DNA from: Vitis vinifera
Lineage: Eukaryota; Streptophyta; Magnoliopsida; Vitales; Vitaceae
Direction of reading: 5' to 3'
DNA: 64,000 bases
Assembly (NCBI RefSeq): GCF_030704535.1
Contig: NC_081815.1
Location: 19,180,001-19,244,000 of the forward strand
Shown here: piece by piece, positions 37,606 through 50,348 of the stretch
How positions within the stretch are numbered: the first letter of the stretch is position 1
Layout: each line of letters begins with the position of its first letter
Position numbers and translations under genes: made by a program
The notes under the pieces: model-generated
Databases searched by the model: none
What the model was told of the DNA's origin: nothing
Seen by the model: the letters and a program-made list of their open reading frames with translations, nothing else

Positions 37606-38290
37606 CATATCATCATCAACAATTTGTACTCCTACAACAGAGCCTAGAGATGAAAAAAGAAGGCCTTGGAAAATAAATAAATACCACATATTTTAGGGGC
37701 ATAATAGGAAGTCTTTGTTATTTGACTTCTACAAGACCATATGTTGCTTATGGAGTTGGAATTATTAGTCGATTTATAAAAATAAAAAAGCATATCAATC
37801 ATACTTGCAAGCAATAATATGAATTTTAAGGTATGTAAGTTGTACTCGTAATTATGCTTTAGTTTAGTGGCCTACACACACACACTTTTATATATATATA
37901 TATATATATAGGTGATGGAAAGGCTAGAAATAGTACTATTTCTTATCTAGGAATAGAAGCATTATCGTAATCAACAAAGAAACATTAATTAGTTATAACA
38001 TTATCAACTATTGAATATATGGTAGTAACTTTTGCAACATGCCAAGTAATTTGGCTTTCCATGGTGGTTAGTGAATTAAAGTGTAAATAATAAAAGGGTC
38101 CTACAAATATTTTGTATGATAATAAACTTGTTATTACATCAACAAAGAATATGATGTTCAAAGCAAACAAATAAGTATCAAATTTCATTATATTAGAGAA
38201 ATCATAAAAATTGATGAGATCAAACCTAAATTTTGTAGATTAGAAGATCAAATTACATACATTTTTATAAAGCCACTAAAATAGTTGTGT

Positions 38291-38839
38291 TCAAGAATAA
38301 GATTTTTTTAGTTTTAAAAATTATTTTTATATATATAAAAACTTATTAAAATAGAAAAGAAATTTAGCTTCAATTTTATACATATAATATTATATAATTC
38401 TCCTACCCGGTTAGTCCACCCCAGTCCCACCCCTATTTAACTTTTTTTCATTTTTTCTAAACAAGACTAAGAATATATTTATAAAATAGCAAGGGGTTGG
38501 AATCAGTCTCATTTTCCATTCCTAGAAATAGTACACGAATACAACACCTAAGGCTGTAAAGTGTACCCACATTTTCAAGAAACCTTTATGTAAAGTAAAG
38601 CTCTCAATGTCAATTACCACCTCACACTTACATATCACCGACAGATACGACAAAGAATTTTGACTTCATATGTTTACTTTCATACCTCTATTCATTGGCC
38701 ACTTCAATCACAAACAAAAATTAAATTCCAACCAGCCCATATTCAACATTTACACTTTATTGAATACATAGAAATATGTACAGTACCAAGCAAAAGGCCT
38801 TGTTTTATACGAAGAAAGTACACAATTTCCATTCAAGTC
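38291..38839. other. Intergenic between copia relic and XTH 38840
   Basis: No gene is seen. The last 100-200 bases are probably the 3' untranslated region of the minus-strand XTH at 38840. Confidence 0.4.
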
Positions 38840-40054
38840 TTAAGCACATTCAGGGGGAGGGCTTTGTGGGAAGCGCTTAGTGTCAGTGCAGTAGTTGTAG
38901 ATCATGTAATTCTTCTGCACCCACCTCAGCCTTGCCTGGCTGGTGGAGTCCAGCTCATGTTTCATCCATGGACTGTTGCTGGAGGATGGAGACTTGGAAC
39001 TGCATGAGGATGCTCCTGAAGACCACACACAGGCATTACTGGCATCAAAGTTCCTGTAGGAGGCAGTGAAGGGTGCTTGGGACCAGTCTGTTTTTACGAG
39101 TCCACCTCTTGTAGCCCAGTCATCTGCATTCCAGAGACTGGAGTATATCCTCATGGGCTGCTTCTTTGGGAATGGAATTCCCATGGCCTCCAGGTTCTTG
39201 AACACTCTAATGGGTGTGCCATCCACTGAGAATCTGTACAAAAAAATTCAACCCCAAGTTGAGGATTAAATTAATCAATCTTATATGATAGTGATATGTA
39301 TTTGTAGCAGTTATGCAAGGGTTCTCACAGGATGTTATGGGGATTCCAGAGGACGGAATATGTGTGAAAGTTGGCAGTGGGATCGAACCAGAGGTAGAAC
39401 TGTTGCTCTCTGTTGCCCTTCCCTTGGCTGAACACATTGGTGTGAAGAATGTAAGGATCACCACTGAGGTTCCCCAAGAATTCAAAGTCTATCTCATCAT
39501 GGGTTGACCCTAGTGACGAAAACTGCAACACATGAAGCCAAGATTAAAAAGAAGCTGTACTCCCCAACTTCACCTTTATTGCAACATATAAATATATAAT
39601 AAAGACTAAGTCTTCACGTTATTTTCTCGATCATAAAATATTTGGAAATAAATTTTATCCATTGAATTTTGACTAGTTGTCAATATTTTGGATATACCTA
39701 CGTATGAGTATACCTCCGGAAGTACTGCAAATTTTTTCTAAAAACTAAGACTAATAGAAAAGTTAGTCATACATAGTAGGCGGTGACCGTGCCTGCAGAG
39801 TTGCCAGGGACAAGCTTAAGCTGCATATCGATCTTTCCAAACAAATACTCATTCTTGGACTTGAACCCTGAGCCAGATGCTCTGTCCAAGGAGAGAGTGA
39901 GGAGCTGGCCCTTGTCAAGCAGCTTAGCACGGTCATTTCCCCAAGTGATGTCAAACTCTTGGTAAAAATTGCCAGCAGAGGCAGCCATGAGAGAGCAAAA
40001 CATGTATACAACCAACCCCAATAGAGAAGATGAAGAAAAAGGAGAAGAAGCCAT
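38840..40054 (-). CDS. XTH: Xyloglucan endotransglucosylase/hydrolase with enlarged intron 1
   Basis: Exons on the minus strand are 39773-40054, 39329-39522 and 38840-39233. They join to 289 aa. Intron 1 is 250 bp, against 91-106 bp in all other copies; intron 2 is 95 bp. I chose [10 protein letters not shown] as the start because it opens a normal signal peptide (ending near AASAG); an in-frame ATG 23 codons upstream lies close to or at the expected transcript start. The mature start is [21 protein letters not shown], with GND for the usual GDG. Active site [10 protein letters not shown] at 102-111, E104 and E108 intact, with FSSLGST before it. The C-terminus ends ECA and lacks the usual TATT-like tail. 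TATA box is the complement of 40124-40129. A separate older paralogue between DXS and the right arm. Confidence 0.94.
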
Positions 40055-43012
40055 TGAATAAGTGACTGAGACTTGGAAGTGGTATTTTAGTTGGGGTGGG
40101 ATAATTGAGCATTTTGTTGGCATTTTATAGGAGGGAAGAGATAGAGATGAAGATCGAAGAGAGAAAAGGAGAGGTTAATTTTGAGTCTCAAGCCAAGTAC
40201 TAGCCAGCCATGAGTCTGCATGGGGGGGCTCGAAGTTGGGTACAGTTGGCTAAGTGAAAGTGATAAGTCATTAATGACATCCCAACCACTACTCACAATA
40301 CTTGGTTCTCGAGAGAAGACACCTGATTTGCCCCCTCTCCAAGAGATCATCACCAATTCTTAGCCTATTTTAGATTAGAGCAATTGAGAAGATAAGCTCA
40401 AACCCTAGTGTTATGCTTGAGGATGTGCCAAGATTTTATTGGTTGATTGGCTTCAAATTTCAAGTTTTCTATTTTATCAATTCACTTTAGGCATGAGGTT
40501 GATGTATTTTTTAGAACATGCATGTGAATAAGTTATATTTATATGACTGAATCATCTCTTTCTCGACTAATTTAACTTGGAAAGGAGCATTACTGTTGGA
40601 GGAGATGGGCACACCTGTGAAAAACCTTACGACTTTTGTCAAGCATTAGTGGTAAAGTTAAGTACACTGCATCAGAAAAAGAAAAAGAAAAAAATATATA
40701 AAAGAAATAGGGGAGGAGGACTTGGACTTATGATGTGATGCTTTTCAATTGGTATCTTAGCTGTGGAGCTATTCAGATAACATCTTACTACTATTGATGG
40801 TGGGGGCTATTCAGATAATATCTTACTACTATTGATGGTGGACAAACATCAGTTTGTTACAAATTTAGTGGCTTGCATCTGGATGGAGAGAGAGAGAGAG
40901 AGAAAGAGAGATAGAGAGAGAAGTGCGTGGCTAACAAGTGGCTTGTGTTTGAAGATAAAAGAGACGTGTTCGAATAAGAAAAGAGTGACAAAAAAAGGGG
41001 AGAGAAAGAGAGTAAAAAGATCTTAAGATATATAAAATTTTCATATATACTTAGATTTTTTTTCACATACCAACCTAGTAAAAGGTTAAAATTAATATCT
41101 AAATGAAATTCAAAGCAAAAGACCAAGTAAAAATAAATTGGGTCTTAGTAGGATGTTTACTTTCCTTAGGGCTAGTACAATCTATAGACTAGTTGCAAAC
41201 GAGTAAAATTGATTAGGTAATGTTAATTATTCTTAAATCATATTTCTTTTAAATTAAATTTCAATGATAGAATGAAACACATCTTTATTCTTTCTTCTTT
41301 TTTTCTTTTCAATCCCATAGTGATATTCCATTGATTCAATTATTTGAATAAGCATGATGTCTTTTAGTGGGATCCTATTATTCTAGAATGTGGAATAGGC
41401 AGGATCAAATCCAATCAGCTTGATGGTATGTTTGAAAAGGAATGGTTTGTGGAAAAATGAAAGACATCTCAACCATCTTCCTCACTCAAGGAAATTTTAC
41501 TTTAAAAAATAATTGTTTTAAAGGTAAATATAAAAATACGAAACTTTTTCTCATTGGTTTTATTTTTATCCAAATTTATCTTTTTAAAAGATAACTTCAT
41601 TTTTAGCCTTTTTCTTTTTAAAAGACAATTCATTTTATATTGAATTCAATTTTTTATCCTAAACTAAATTTTTTAATAGATTGGCTCACTTTTACACTAA
41701 ACTCATATTTTAAAAATGCGACTTCTACTTGAAATAAAAAAAAGTATGATTATTTAATAATTAATTTTTGTGGTACATTTTTTTAAAACAAATACATTAC
41801 TTTTACATAAAACTTGTTCACTCAATTGCCTCTCGCTCTTGGTAATTTGCAGCAATTAACATCACAAAACTTTTCATTTATATCTATAATCCTGTTGATC
41901 ATAGAATTTTGTAATTGGTAATTTCAAGAAAATACAAACAAGTTATAATTTTTATTTTTATTTCTACAAGGGAAATTCACTTAATTTTAAATAAACATTA
42001 AAAACTCTTATTTAAATTGATATTTTAAAAGATAAATCTCTTTTCTAAATTCCATATGAGTCTTCACCCATATTTTATGGTTTAATAGAAACATTTTAAT
42101 TTTCAAAAGCTTAATATATATATAAAAATAAGAGCAATTTCTCTTAGAAATTATGTTATATTTGATTAAATATTTATGATAACAAACTTGTATTTTTACA
42201 ATTATAATTTTTAATTAAAAAAATAATTCAATTAGAACAAAAAATTTATAATATTGTTCGATTGTGAAGTTCAAATCAATTTTATTATATTTTGCTCAAG
42301 ATGTCAAGTGTCGAGATATTCAGTCAGTTTTGTTGTGCTTTGTGAAAAAAAAAATTATGTATTAATTAATGAGTTTATCCCTATTATATATTTAAGGTTT
42401 TATTTTTTAAAAGTATAGTCATAATTAAAAAGTATTTTCAAAAGTTTGATCGTTATAACTATTTTTTTGGTTCTGAATAATAGATTATTGAATATTTAAG
42501 AACCAAGTTTTTTTTTTTTCTTGCTGGCGTATGGTGTGATTAAGAAATATCCCAAATATAAAAATATAGGAAAAGTGGGATATTTTGGGTGTCGGGGACT
42601 CTTGGCACCAAACTCTGAAAGGACTATCATCACCATTATTTTTGTATTATAATTATTATTTAGAGTAATGATTGAAAGAAACAACACTATGAAAAAAGAA
42701 ATGGGAGAAAGTCATAATACCAAGACAGATACATTAAAAGGGAGCAAGAAAATGTGCCCAAAACCAGCTAGCAATCCTTGACAGTAGTGCAGGACATATG
42801 GCTGGTGAAGGAGACAGGCTGACAGCAGAGGTTTAGTTATAAATGTTGTCCTTGCATGATGATATTAAATAATTGTATCATTACAAAGTCTCATTGTCAG
42901 ACTTTTATATCCACAAGTTTTCTTCTCAACAAAACTAAGAAAATTTCTCAACCACTTGACATATATTCTTTCATTATTTATTGTAGACTGACCTTATAAA
43001 ATATAGCTTTAG
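40055..43012. other. Intergenic, about 3 kb, no gene seen
   Basis: After the XTH promoter the DNA is AT-rich and mostly featureless. Two small repeats stand out: a 38-bp near-perfect tandem duplication at about 40767-40842 (CTATTCAGATAACATCTTAC twice) and a GA-rich run at 40883-40921. Short open frames show no known motif. Confidence 0.5.
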
Positions 43013-43331
43013 GCTATGTTAGGTCCCGAAAAGTATAAAAAAATAAAAAATAAAAAATATAAGAAAAATGATTTTCTTTGTCCTATAAAAAAATATAAAA
43101 AAAAAATTAAATATAATTAAAACTAATTAAAAATTTATGTATTTTTAAATTATTTAATCTTTATATTGATGAGTTAAAATAAATAAAATGAGTTTAAAGT
43201 AACAAAAAAAATAATTGATCAACTTTTAATCTATTTTTTTATTTTCCTTCACTTTTTATTTCCTTCTACTTTTCCTTTATATTTTCTTTTCCTCGCATTT
43301 TCCCTCAAATTTTCCAGGAACCAAACATAGC
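43013..43331. mobile_element. MITE-like element, copy 2
   Basis: Starts GCTATGTTAGGTCCCG and ends GGAACCAAACATAGC, which are imperfect terminal inverted repeats. The interior matches 1147-1455 and 60059-60402. It has no coding capacity. Confidence 0.75.
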
Positions 43332-43377
43332 CTTACAGAATTTTTTTTTTTTAAAAAAGGGAAAAAGAAAAGAAAAA

Positions 43378-43930
43378 AGTTCAAATTTTCTACACATTTA
43401 AGGTGATTAATGACTTATAAAAGAATAGTTTCAAAAATAGATTTTATAGTTTTTAGAATAAAAGTCTATTAGAGGATTTGGAATGGTGTTAACATATTTC
43501 TTGTGTTTTCAATTTTTTTTTTAAAATAATTTTTATCTTTAAAGTCTTTTTTCATATTTATATAATTATTTTTTAAAACAATTCTAACAAATAAGTGAAA
43601 ATAATTGAGATACGTTATTAAAAAATAATTTTTTTTAATTTTTTTTTTTAAAGTTCAGATTTTCCACACATTTAAGGTGACTGGTGACTTATAAAAAGTT
43701 GATGCTATTTAGAAACATTTTTAGAAATGATTATAAAAGAATAGTTTTTAAAAACAAATGTGATATTTCTTTAGAATAAATTAAAGTCCATTTAAGGATC
43801 TAGAATGTTCTCAACATATTTTTTGTATTTTCAAATATTTTTTTAAAAAAATACTTTTTATTTTTAATCATTTTTCATATTCATATAATTATTTTTTAAA
43901 ATAGTTCTAACAAATAAGTGAAAACAATTT
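43378..43930. repeat. Two direct copies of a roughly 250-bp AT-rich unit
   Basis: The unit beginning AGTTCAAATTTTCTACACAT at about 43378 recurs in diverged form from about 43651 (AAGTTCAGATTTTCCACACA). Both continue with TTTAAGGTGA, GACTTATAAAA and a later AATGGTGTTAACATATTTCT-like stretch. Origin unknown; possibly two copies of one non-autonomous element. Confidence 0.6.
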
Positions 43931-44219
43931 AAACCAATTGAAGTACATTATCAAAAATAATTTATTTTAAGAACAATTCTCCGAAAATGTAGTTTGAAAA
44001 CAATTAATAACCAAACATATTTTCCTTTTCTTTTTCTCAAAAATAAAAATTGTTCTTGAGAACAATTGCCCAATATAGTCTTAGGTTTGATAGCTTTTAG
44101 TTTAAAAAGTGTTTCTAAAAAAAAAAAATTAACTATTTAAAAAAATTTAGAAAATACTTTTAAAAACTTAAAAAATCATTTTTACGGTTGGAAAATTACT
44201 TATAATTTCTAAAGAAATA

Positions 44220-44458
44220 CTTAGAGTCTGTTTTGTAGTAATTTTAGGAAAGTTTTTAATTTTTCTAACACTTTAAATTTTTTGTTATTTAAATATTAAA
44301 AATGTTATAAATGTTTCCTAAAATTACTCTCAAACACACTCTTAGAGTCCATTTAACAGTGATTATAGGAAACGTATCTAACTTTTTTAAAGATAAAAAT
44401 TTTCATATATTAAAAATGCTAAAAATACTTCTTAAAACCACTACCAAACGCACTCTTA
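44220..44458. mobile_element. Pair of abutting small inverted-repeat elements
   Basis: 44220-44347 has inverted termini (CTTAGAGTCTGTTTTGTAGT at one end; TACTCTCAAACACACTCTTAG at the other, roughly complementary) and could fold into a hairpin. 44341-44458 has the same design (CTTAGAGTCCATTTAACAGT and CACTACCAAACGCACTCTTA). The two share the CTTAGAG junction. These look like short MITEs of a second family. Confidence 0.55.
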
Positions 44459-46107
44459 ATAGATGATTCTTCTAAAAATACTTTAAAAAAAAAAAAAAAA
44501 AAGGGAAGAAGAAGAAGAAGAAAACACTTCCACTAAAAAATGCATAAACAATAACAAATACACTTAAAAAGTTGTTCAATGTTGGTCTTGAAATTCATTG
44601 CCTCAAGCTAGCATTAAGAGAATTAAGTAACTGGGTTGGGCTTTGCTCGGGGCAACCTCTCATGGCCCAATTAAGTTTTCAGGCTGGACCAAAGTAGGAA
44701 GCCCGGGCCAAGCTCAACCTTGGCGTGTAAGTACCTCGAGCATAAATCTAGATGTAGAGTTAGGCTTAGATTGGGTTAGTGAAATTTATACAAAAAATAT
44801 ATAAAAATAAAATAAAATCGGCCTAGCGAATTACATAACTTGGATTGACCACATTGGAACTACTTCGGTTGAGTTCCTTACCAATGTGATTAATACAAAT
44901 TCAATGACTAAGATTTGATTTTGCTCAATCCAACGGGTGAAAAAAAAATGGAAAAATGGAAAAATGGAGGATAGAGGTTGATAGAATTAAAAAATAAATA
45001 AAATTGAAGGAGACTTTTCCTTGACCTAACCCAAATAAGGAAAGCGCAAGTGGAGGGCTAAAAATGTTCAAAATGTTTTCTTAAATTATTATCAAACAAA
45101 TGATAGTATTTTTATCTAAAGTATTTTCAGTAAAATTATTTTTTTTAAAGCATTTTTGAAAAAATCATTTATCTAGTATTTTTTTAGGAGACATTATAAA
45201 TATTTTTTCAATATTTTTAAAAGTGTTTCCAAATTTGTTAAACACCTTTTTTTTTTGTGCCTAAAAATCCTTTCTTATATTAAAAATGTTTTCTAAAAAT
45301 ACTATCAAACAGAACTCTTAATAAATACTTCCTCTAAAAATCAATTATTTGTTGTATAGCAAATTATTAAAAATACTACCAAAGAAAGATTCTTTTCTTT
45401 AGATTACAACACTAACTATTTCTTTATAAAACCTTTTTTTATATAGAAATGCTATTGATAAAAATATTATAGTTTGAAAGCACTTTTATTAAAATCACTT
45501 CGAGTACATAAGCTATGTTTTCAAAAATATGAAGAGGTCTTTTTCCCTTAATAGCATTTTTAGTGGATTAAAAGCATATCTTTAGTGATTAATTTGAGAA
45601 TGATAAAAAAATATTATTTTTTAAGACATTTAAAAATAATATTTTAGTTGAAGAGTGCATTTACCAATAATTCTAAAAAATGTTTTTAATTTTTTTATCT
45701 TTCAAGTATTAGAAACATTAGAAACCTTTTAAGCATTTACTAAAGTCACTATCAAAAATATTTGAAGAAATTTAGAAACAATTTTAGGTCAAAATATGTT
45801 GGTGGGAAGGTAACTATTTTTGAATTCATTTCAAATATCCCAAATTAGAAAATTAGCTTTGAGTGAGATTTTTGGAAAAATTCTAATTATTTATCATCTA
45901 TTAACCATTTAATCTAATAGAAATGCCAATTTAGCAATATTTTGGCAAAATAATACTTAAAAAAGAGTCCTTAAAAAGTTTTTGCAAATAATTACTAATT
46001 ATTTTTAGGAATAAATTCCATTTAATAATTCAAATACAAAGAATAATTATTTTAATTCATTCTTATAAAGATATTATACATTTAAAAAACAATTGAAAAT
46101 CCCTTAA

Positions 46108-46153
<46 letters not shown>

Positions 46154-46340
46154 TTTTTAAATTCTCAAATCCATTTTGGATCAAAAATTTTAAGTGAAAA
46201 ACTAATGTCGGTTGAAAATTTTTGGAAGACCTAAAATTCCTAATAACTGATATCTCGGGAATAGAATATCAAAGAAGCGTCTGAGAAGTAGATGAAAAAA
46301 ACATTTGTGAGCAACGCGGTTTCAAGGAGTTTGATTCGCT
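44459..46340. other. Intergenic, AT-rich
   Basis: No gene is supported. A moderately GC-richer patch at about 44.6-44.75 kb (GGGTTGGGCTTTGCTCGGGG) has no recognisable homology. A (TA)n run lies at 46111-46145. Phrases ending in CAAACACACTCTTA-like termini suggest further decayed copies of the small element family. Confidence 0.4.
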
Positions 46341-46658
46341 TTTGTTTTGTCACTCAATGGGGGTGGTGGCTTTAGGTATGGGCAATGAATGGTGTTTGGG
46401 AAATGGGAAAGTGGGTCTACACTTTTCTCTTTCAAATTCGTGCAAAATCCGCTTGAAAATGAACTGGGTTTTGCTATTTGATGACCCCTCTTCTTTACTT
46501 ACATTAGGAGTCCATCTGTATACAGCTGCTGACTGAAGCTTCCTCATCTCCTTCCAATTCCCCCAGAACTTCTACTATAAAACCCCACATACCCACGCTA
46601 TTCTCTTCACTTCCATACTCGAGCTGTTTTTCATTTCTCATCTCTATATTCGCATTCA
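46341..46658 (+). promoter_or_regulatory. Conserved MASPS-type XTH promoter
   Basis: TATA box at 46576-46581, 78 bases before the start codon, in CTACTATAAAACCCCACATA. Upstream, GAACTGGGTTTTGCTATTTG is shared exactly with the inverted promoter of the gene at 2149, and CAGCTGCTGACTGAAGCTTC is shared with all MASPS-type copies. Confidence 0.7.
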
Positions 46659-47743
46659 ATGGCTTCTCCTTCTACTTCAAATCTTTCACCAAAGTTGCTC
46701 TTGCTCTCTCTTCTGTTTGGTTCCTTTGTGGTTGCTTCTGTTGGTAACTTGTACCAAGATTTGGATATCACTTGGGGTGATGGCAGAGCCAAGATCCTCG
46801 ACAATGGACAGCTTCTTACTCTCTCCCTTGACAAAGCCTCTGGCTCTGGCTTCCAGTCCCAGGATGAATATCTGTTTGGGAAGATTGATATGCAGCTGAA
46901 GCTTGTGCCTGGTAACTCTGCTGGCACAGTCACTGCCTACTATGTAAAGCCTCCTCTTTACCAAGCGTTTTTCCATTAAATGCTTTCTTGGTTTCATCTT
47001 CTTCTGACTCACAAATCAATATCCTGATTTCTGTAATTGCAGCTATCTTCACAAGGGCCTACCCATGATGAGATAGATTTTGAATTCTTGGGGAATCTCA
47101 GTGGGGATCCATACATTCTTCACACTAATGTGTTCAGCCAAGGCAAGGGAAACAGAGAGCAGCAGTTCTACCTCTGGTTCGACCCTACTGCCGATTTCCA
47201 CACATATTCTGTTCTCTGGAATCCTCAGCGCATTATGTAAGTATTATTATCCTGATCTCCAAAACTGCAATCTGGTTTATGTTTTTTGGGTTTTGGCATT
47301 GATTTGCTCATCCGGGGTATCTCTGTTTCAGCTTCTCTGTGGATGGCACCCCCATCAGAGAGTTCAAGAACTCAGAGTCCATAGGTGTTCCATACCCCAA
47401 GAACCAGCCCATGAGGATATACTCCAGTCTCTGGAATGCTGATGACTGGGCAACAAGAGGTGGGCTGGTGAAGACAGACTGGAGCCTAGCCCCCTTCACA
47501 GCCTCCTACAGGAACTTCAATGCCAATGCATGTGTTTGGTCCTCTGGATCATCTTCTTGCAGTTCAAACTCTCCATCTTCTACCTCCACCAATGGTGGAT
47601 GGTACTCACAGGAGCTTGATTCCACAAGCCAAGAGAGAATGAAATGGGTGCAGAAGAACTACATGATCTACAATTACTGCACAGACACAAAGCGATTCCC
47701 ACAAGGCCTTCCTCTTGAATGCACTGCCACTACCACGTCCTAG
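46659..47743 (+). CDS. XTH: Xyloglucan endotransglucosylase/hydrolase, MASPS type
   Basis: Exons 46659-46943, 47043-47236 and 47332-47743; introns of 99 and 95 bp. They join to 296 aa. Signal peptide at about 1-29 ([20 protein letters not shown] to VASVG). Active site [10 protein letters not shown] at 103-112, catalytic E105 and E109, NLS following. Distinctive changes are [15 protein letters not shown] and [10 protein letters not shown], where sister genes have DFDIT, KILNNG and [10 protein letters not shown]. First plus-strand member of the right array. Its promoter is the closest match to that of the gene at 2149, and its 3' flank matches the 3' flank of the gene at 61704 for more than 1 kb. 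Confidence 0.95.
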
Positions 47744-48830
47744 AAAGAACCGAATCTAAGTCCATTCAATCAATTCTATTCTTTCATTCTTTATCATTAT
47801 AGTTGCTGTTACAGCAGCAGAAACATCATACTGTTTACATTGTAATATATGAGCCAATTCGGATAATAAAAGATTCTTTATGAATGACATGCACTGTTCT
47901 TCGAGCCTCAATTTGGATGTCAGAAACCACTAGAGAAAGAAAAGGGCATTGTCGAAAATAACTGAAGAGATTAACCATTGTCAATATAATTTTTAGCTTT
48001 TTTTCAATTTGTTTTCCCTGTTCTTTAACTTATGAGACACAGATGGGGCCTCGAACCAAATTTAAGGAGTAAATAATTTTGATTTCCTTCCTTTAAATTG
48101 CAAACAGCAAGAAAGTACAGTTAAAACCACAAACCAAGCACTGAGTCACATAAAAGCTCCAAGCATGATGAAGGGGGCAAACAGACACGTGAAAAATCAC
48201 CAATCCATGAACCCAAAAACAGTCCCATGCCCTATGAGTTATCTATTGTTATTTTCTGTCCTGCCTCCTTTGCTTGTGGAAGTCAGCAAGCCTCTTTATG
48301 GTGCTGGTGATATGTAGATTGGGTGTGGACTCATCTTAACATTGTAAATGTGTTTTAAAGTTGGGAATGATCTTTAGCCTCAGAAAGAACAAATATCTAT
48401 TCATTGGGATTGGATTGTTATAAATGATATTAAAATCGATCTCTAACCCCTCACGTGAGAATTTGTATAGTCCCGCAAAAGATGTACGTCTATTTTGCCC
48501 CACAATTCTATGAAACACAACAACGACGTTATGTCTATATGAGGGGTGGATAATTGTGATATCTTATATCGGATGAGGAGGAAATTTTTCTGGAGCTATA
48601 TAAATGTATTAACTCCTCTTAATCTTATAAAAACATTTTAAAGCTGTCAGGATCTTTTGAGTCTAGAGCGGACAATATCGTTTAACATACGAGTCTGATC
48701 CTCTTCTTATGACAGATAAATTGATTATTAGTTACTTCTATTACAATAGATAATACATGAATACTAAGCCACCTCTGATTTTTGTTTTATGTTTTTGTTT
48801 AAAGTTTCTCCCCTGTTCACATTAGGTAAG
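47744..48830. other. 3' flank of XTH 46659
   Basis: Contains the presumed 3' untranslated region and polyadenylation area (AATAAAAGATTCTTTATGAA near 47864). Closely parallel to 62788-63780 downstream of the gene at 61704 and, inverted, to about 1.5-2.1 kb. No gene is visible; the frame open at 63124-63384 in the sister flank is interrupted here. Confidence 0.55.
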
Positions 48831-50348
48831 CTCTACTGTATGTGAGTAGGTAACTGGATCTTACTATGGGTGTTGAACAGGCAGTGATGGAGTCTTGGGC
48901 AGGTGCTGCTTGTCTTTCTCTTGTTGTTTTGACATTTAGGATCTTTATACTTGGAAAAAGTGGATGACAGTGGGTGGAGTTATCTATATAGGAAGCTCTT
49001 GTCTAGCACATTTTTACACTAACACGCTCTTTTAAAGTTTGGTTCTGGTAAAAAGAAATGACTTCAATCAATTAATCAGCATCCACCAATCATGACATAT
49101 TCTTATTGAGATGATATTACAGAGAAGTGAATACATTGTAATGTGGTGTCTGGTGAAGATGCTCTAATTTTTCAAATAATTCAGTGAGTAGGAAGAGAAT
49201 GATCATTCTTTGAATATAACACTTTATTAAACATATGCAGCAAAAGATGCAAGAGAGAGGACTTAGATTTTGTTAGCACAAGGGACTTCAAAGGAGGAGA
49301 ACTTGCGTTCTCTTTGGTCGGAAGAAGCTATTTATAGAGTTTTTCCTTGGGTTTCTAATGAAATTTCTTACTTATTCAGATCTCTTTCATTTTAGTAGGA
49401 TTGGCAACTTTATAAACCTTGGAACTATGATCTTTGACTATTCTTGTTCTTGCAGTAGTTTTTTTTCTCTGATATATGTTTTTGTAGTCAAGCCATCATG
49501 TTGGTGATTTTACTGGCCTCCAGAAAAAATGAATACTTTGAGATGCCCAAAGTGGGGATTGTTAAATCTTCTGCACCTCCATCTGGCATTTTTGTTTTTT
49601 TTTCTGTACTCTTAATTCAGTGCAAATAATAAGAAATAAACTGCATATGAGAATCACCTGCCTTTTTCGGGCTGTAACTCGGCTTGTGCTATCAGTGTTT
49701 ATTTGTTGTCTGATTGATGCACTTGCAGCTACCAACTGGCAGTGATGATGGCTTGGGCAGGTGCTATTTGTCTTTCTCTCCCCTGTTTTTTGGCATTTAG
49801 GATCCTTCACACTAGGAAAAATGTCTAGGGAAGCTGTAGTCCAGCACATTTTTACACTGAAATGCCCTTTTGTGGTCTGGAACTTAAGCCACAAGCTTTA
49901 CTACAGTAAAAAGAAAATGATTGGAATCAAGTAATGATCAAACCAATTGATCAGGACAACTTTTTGTTAAGCTGTTAACAACTTTGATATGCTGAAAAGG
50001 ATTCCAAACCTGGTTGGGGGACGCGGCAGAAGTTAAAAGCAATGATATTTGCTCAGTACTTTTCCATTGGAATACCGTGTGATTGTGATGATTTTAAAAA
50101 TATCAGGAGGAAGTCGGTTGTGGTTGTATTGTGAGTACTGATGAAGGAGGCCCGTTTGCAAATGGGTTACCACTGCCACCTGTATACAACTCATTTTTTG
50201 GCTCTCCAACTTTGAACCTTCCCAGAATTAACACACCCCTCTCTCTCCTCCCTTAGTATAAATGTCGGCTGAGAAATCAATTTCAATTCACTGAAATCAA
50301 ACATCTTCTCTTCAAACACCTCTTACCAACCATACAGCACATCCCTCA
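48831..50348 (+). promoter_or_regulatory. MAPI-type promoter region with an internally duplicated block
   Basis: TATA box at 50257-50262 (TAGTATAAATGTC), 87 bases before the XTH start at 50349. Two related blocks lie upstream: about 48880-49080 and about 49735-49950. Both run from a GGCAGTGATG...CTTGGGCAGGTGCT stretch through TTTAGGATC to CCAGCACATTTTTACACT or a one-base variant. The downstream block is the normal MAPI promoter module. The upstream block is a second copy, so either this promoter was duplicated or a gene between the blocks was lost. Confidence 0.6.

Larger units (their letters stand above)
31701..38290 (+). mobile_element. Old Ty1/copia relic split by a nested copia insertion
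   Basis: Fossil in plus orientation. The left part, about 31.7-32.63 kb, carries reverse transcriptase traces (for example FKTRLVAKGYKHKPHIDYFE). It is interrupted at 32629-37605 by another copia element. The relic resumes from 37606 to about 38.29 kb with late reverse transcriptase and RNase H traces (GIIGSLCYLTSTRPYVAYGV near 37.7 kb; a VVTFATCQVIWL stretch near 38.03 kb). No LTRs of its own are visible. It has many breaks and must be older than the element inside it. Confidence 0.8.
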
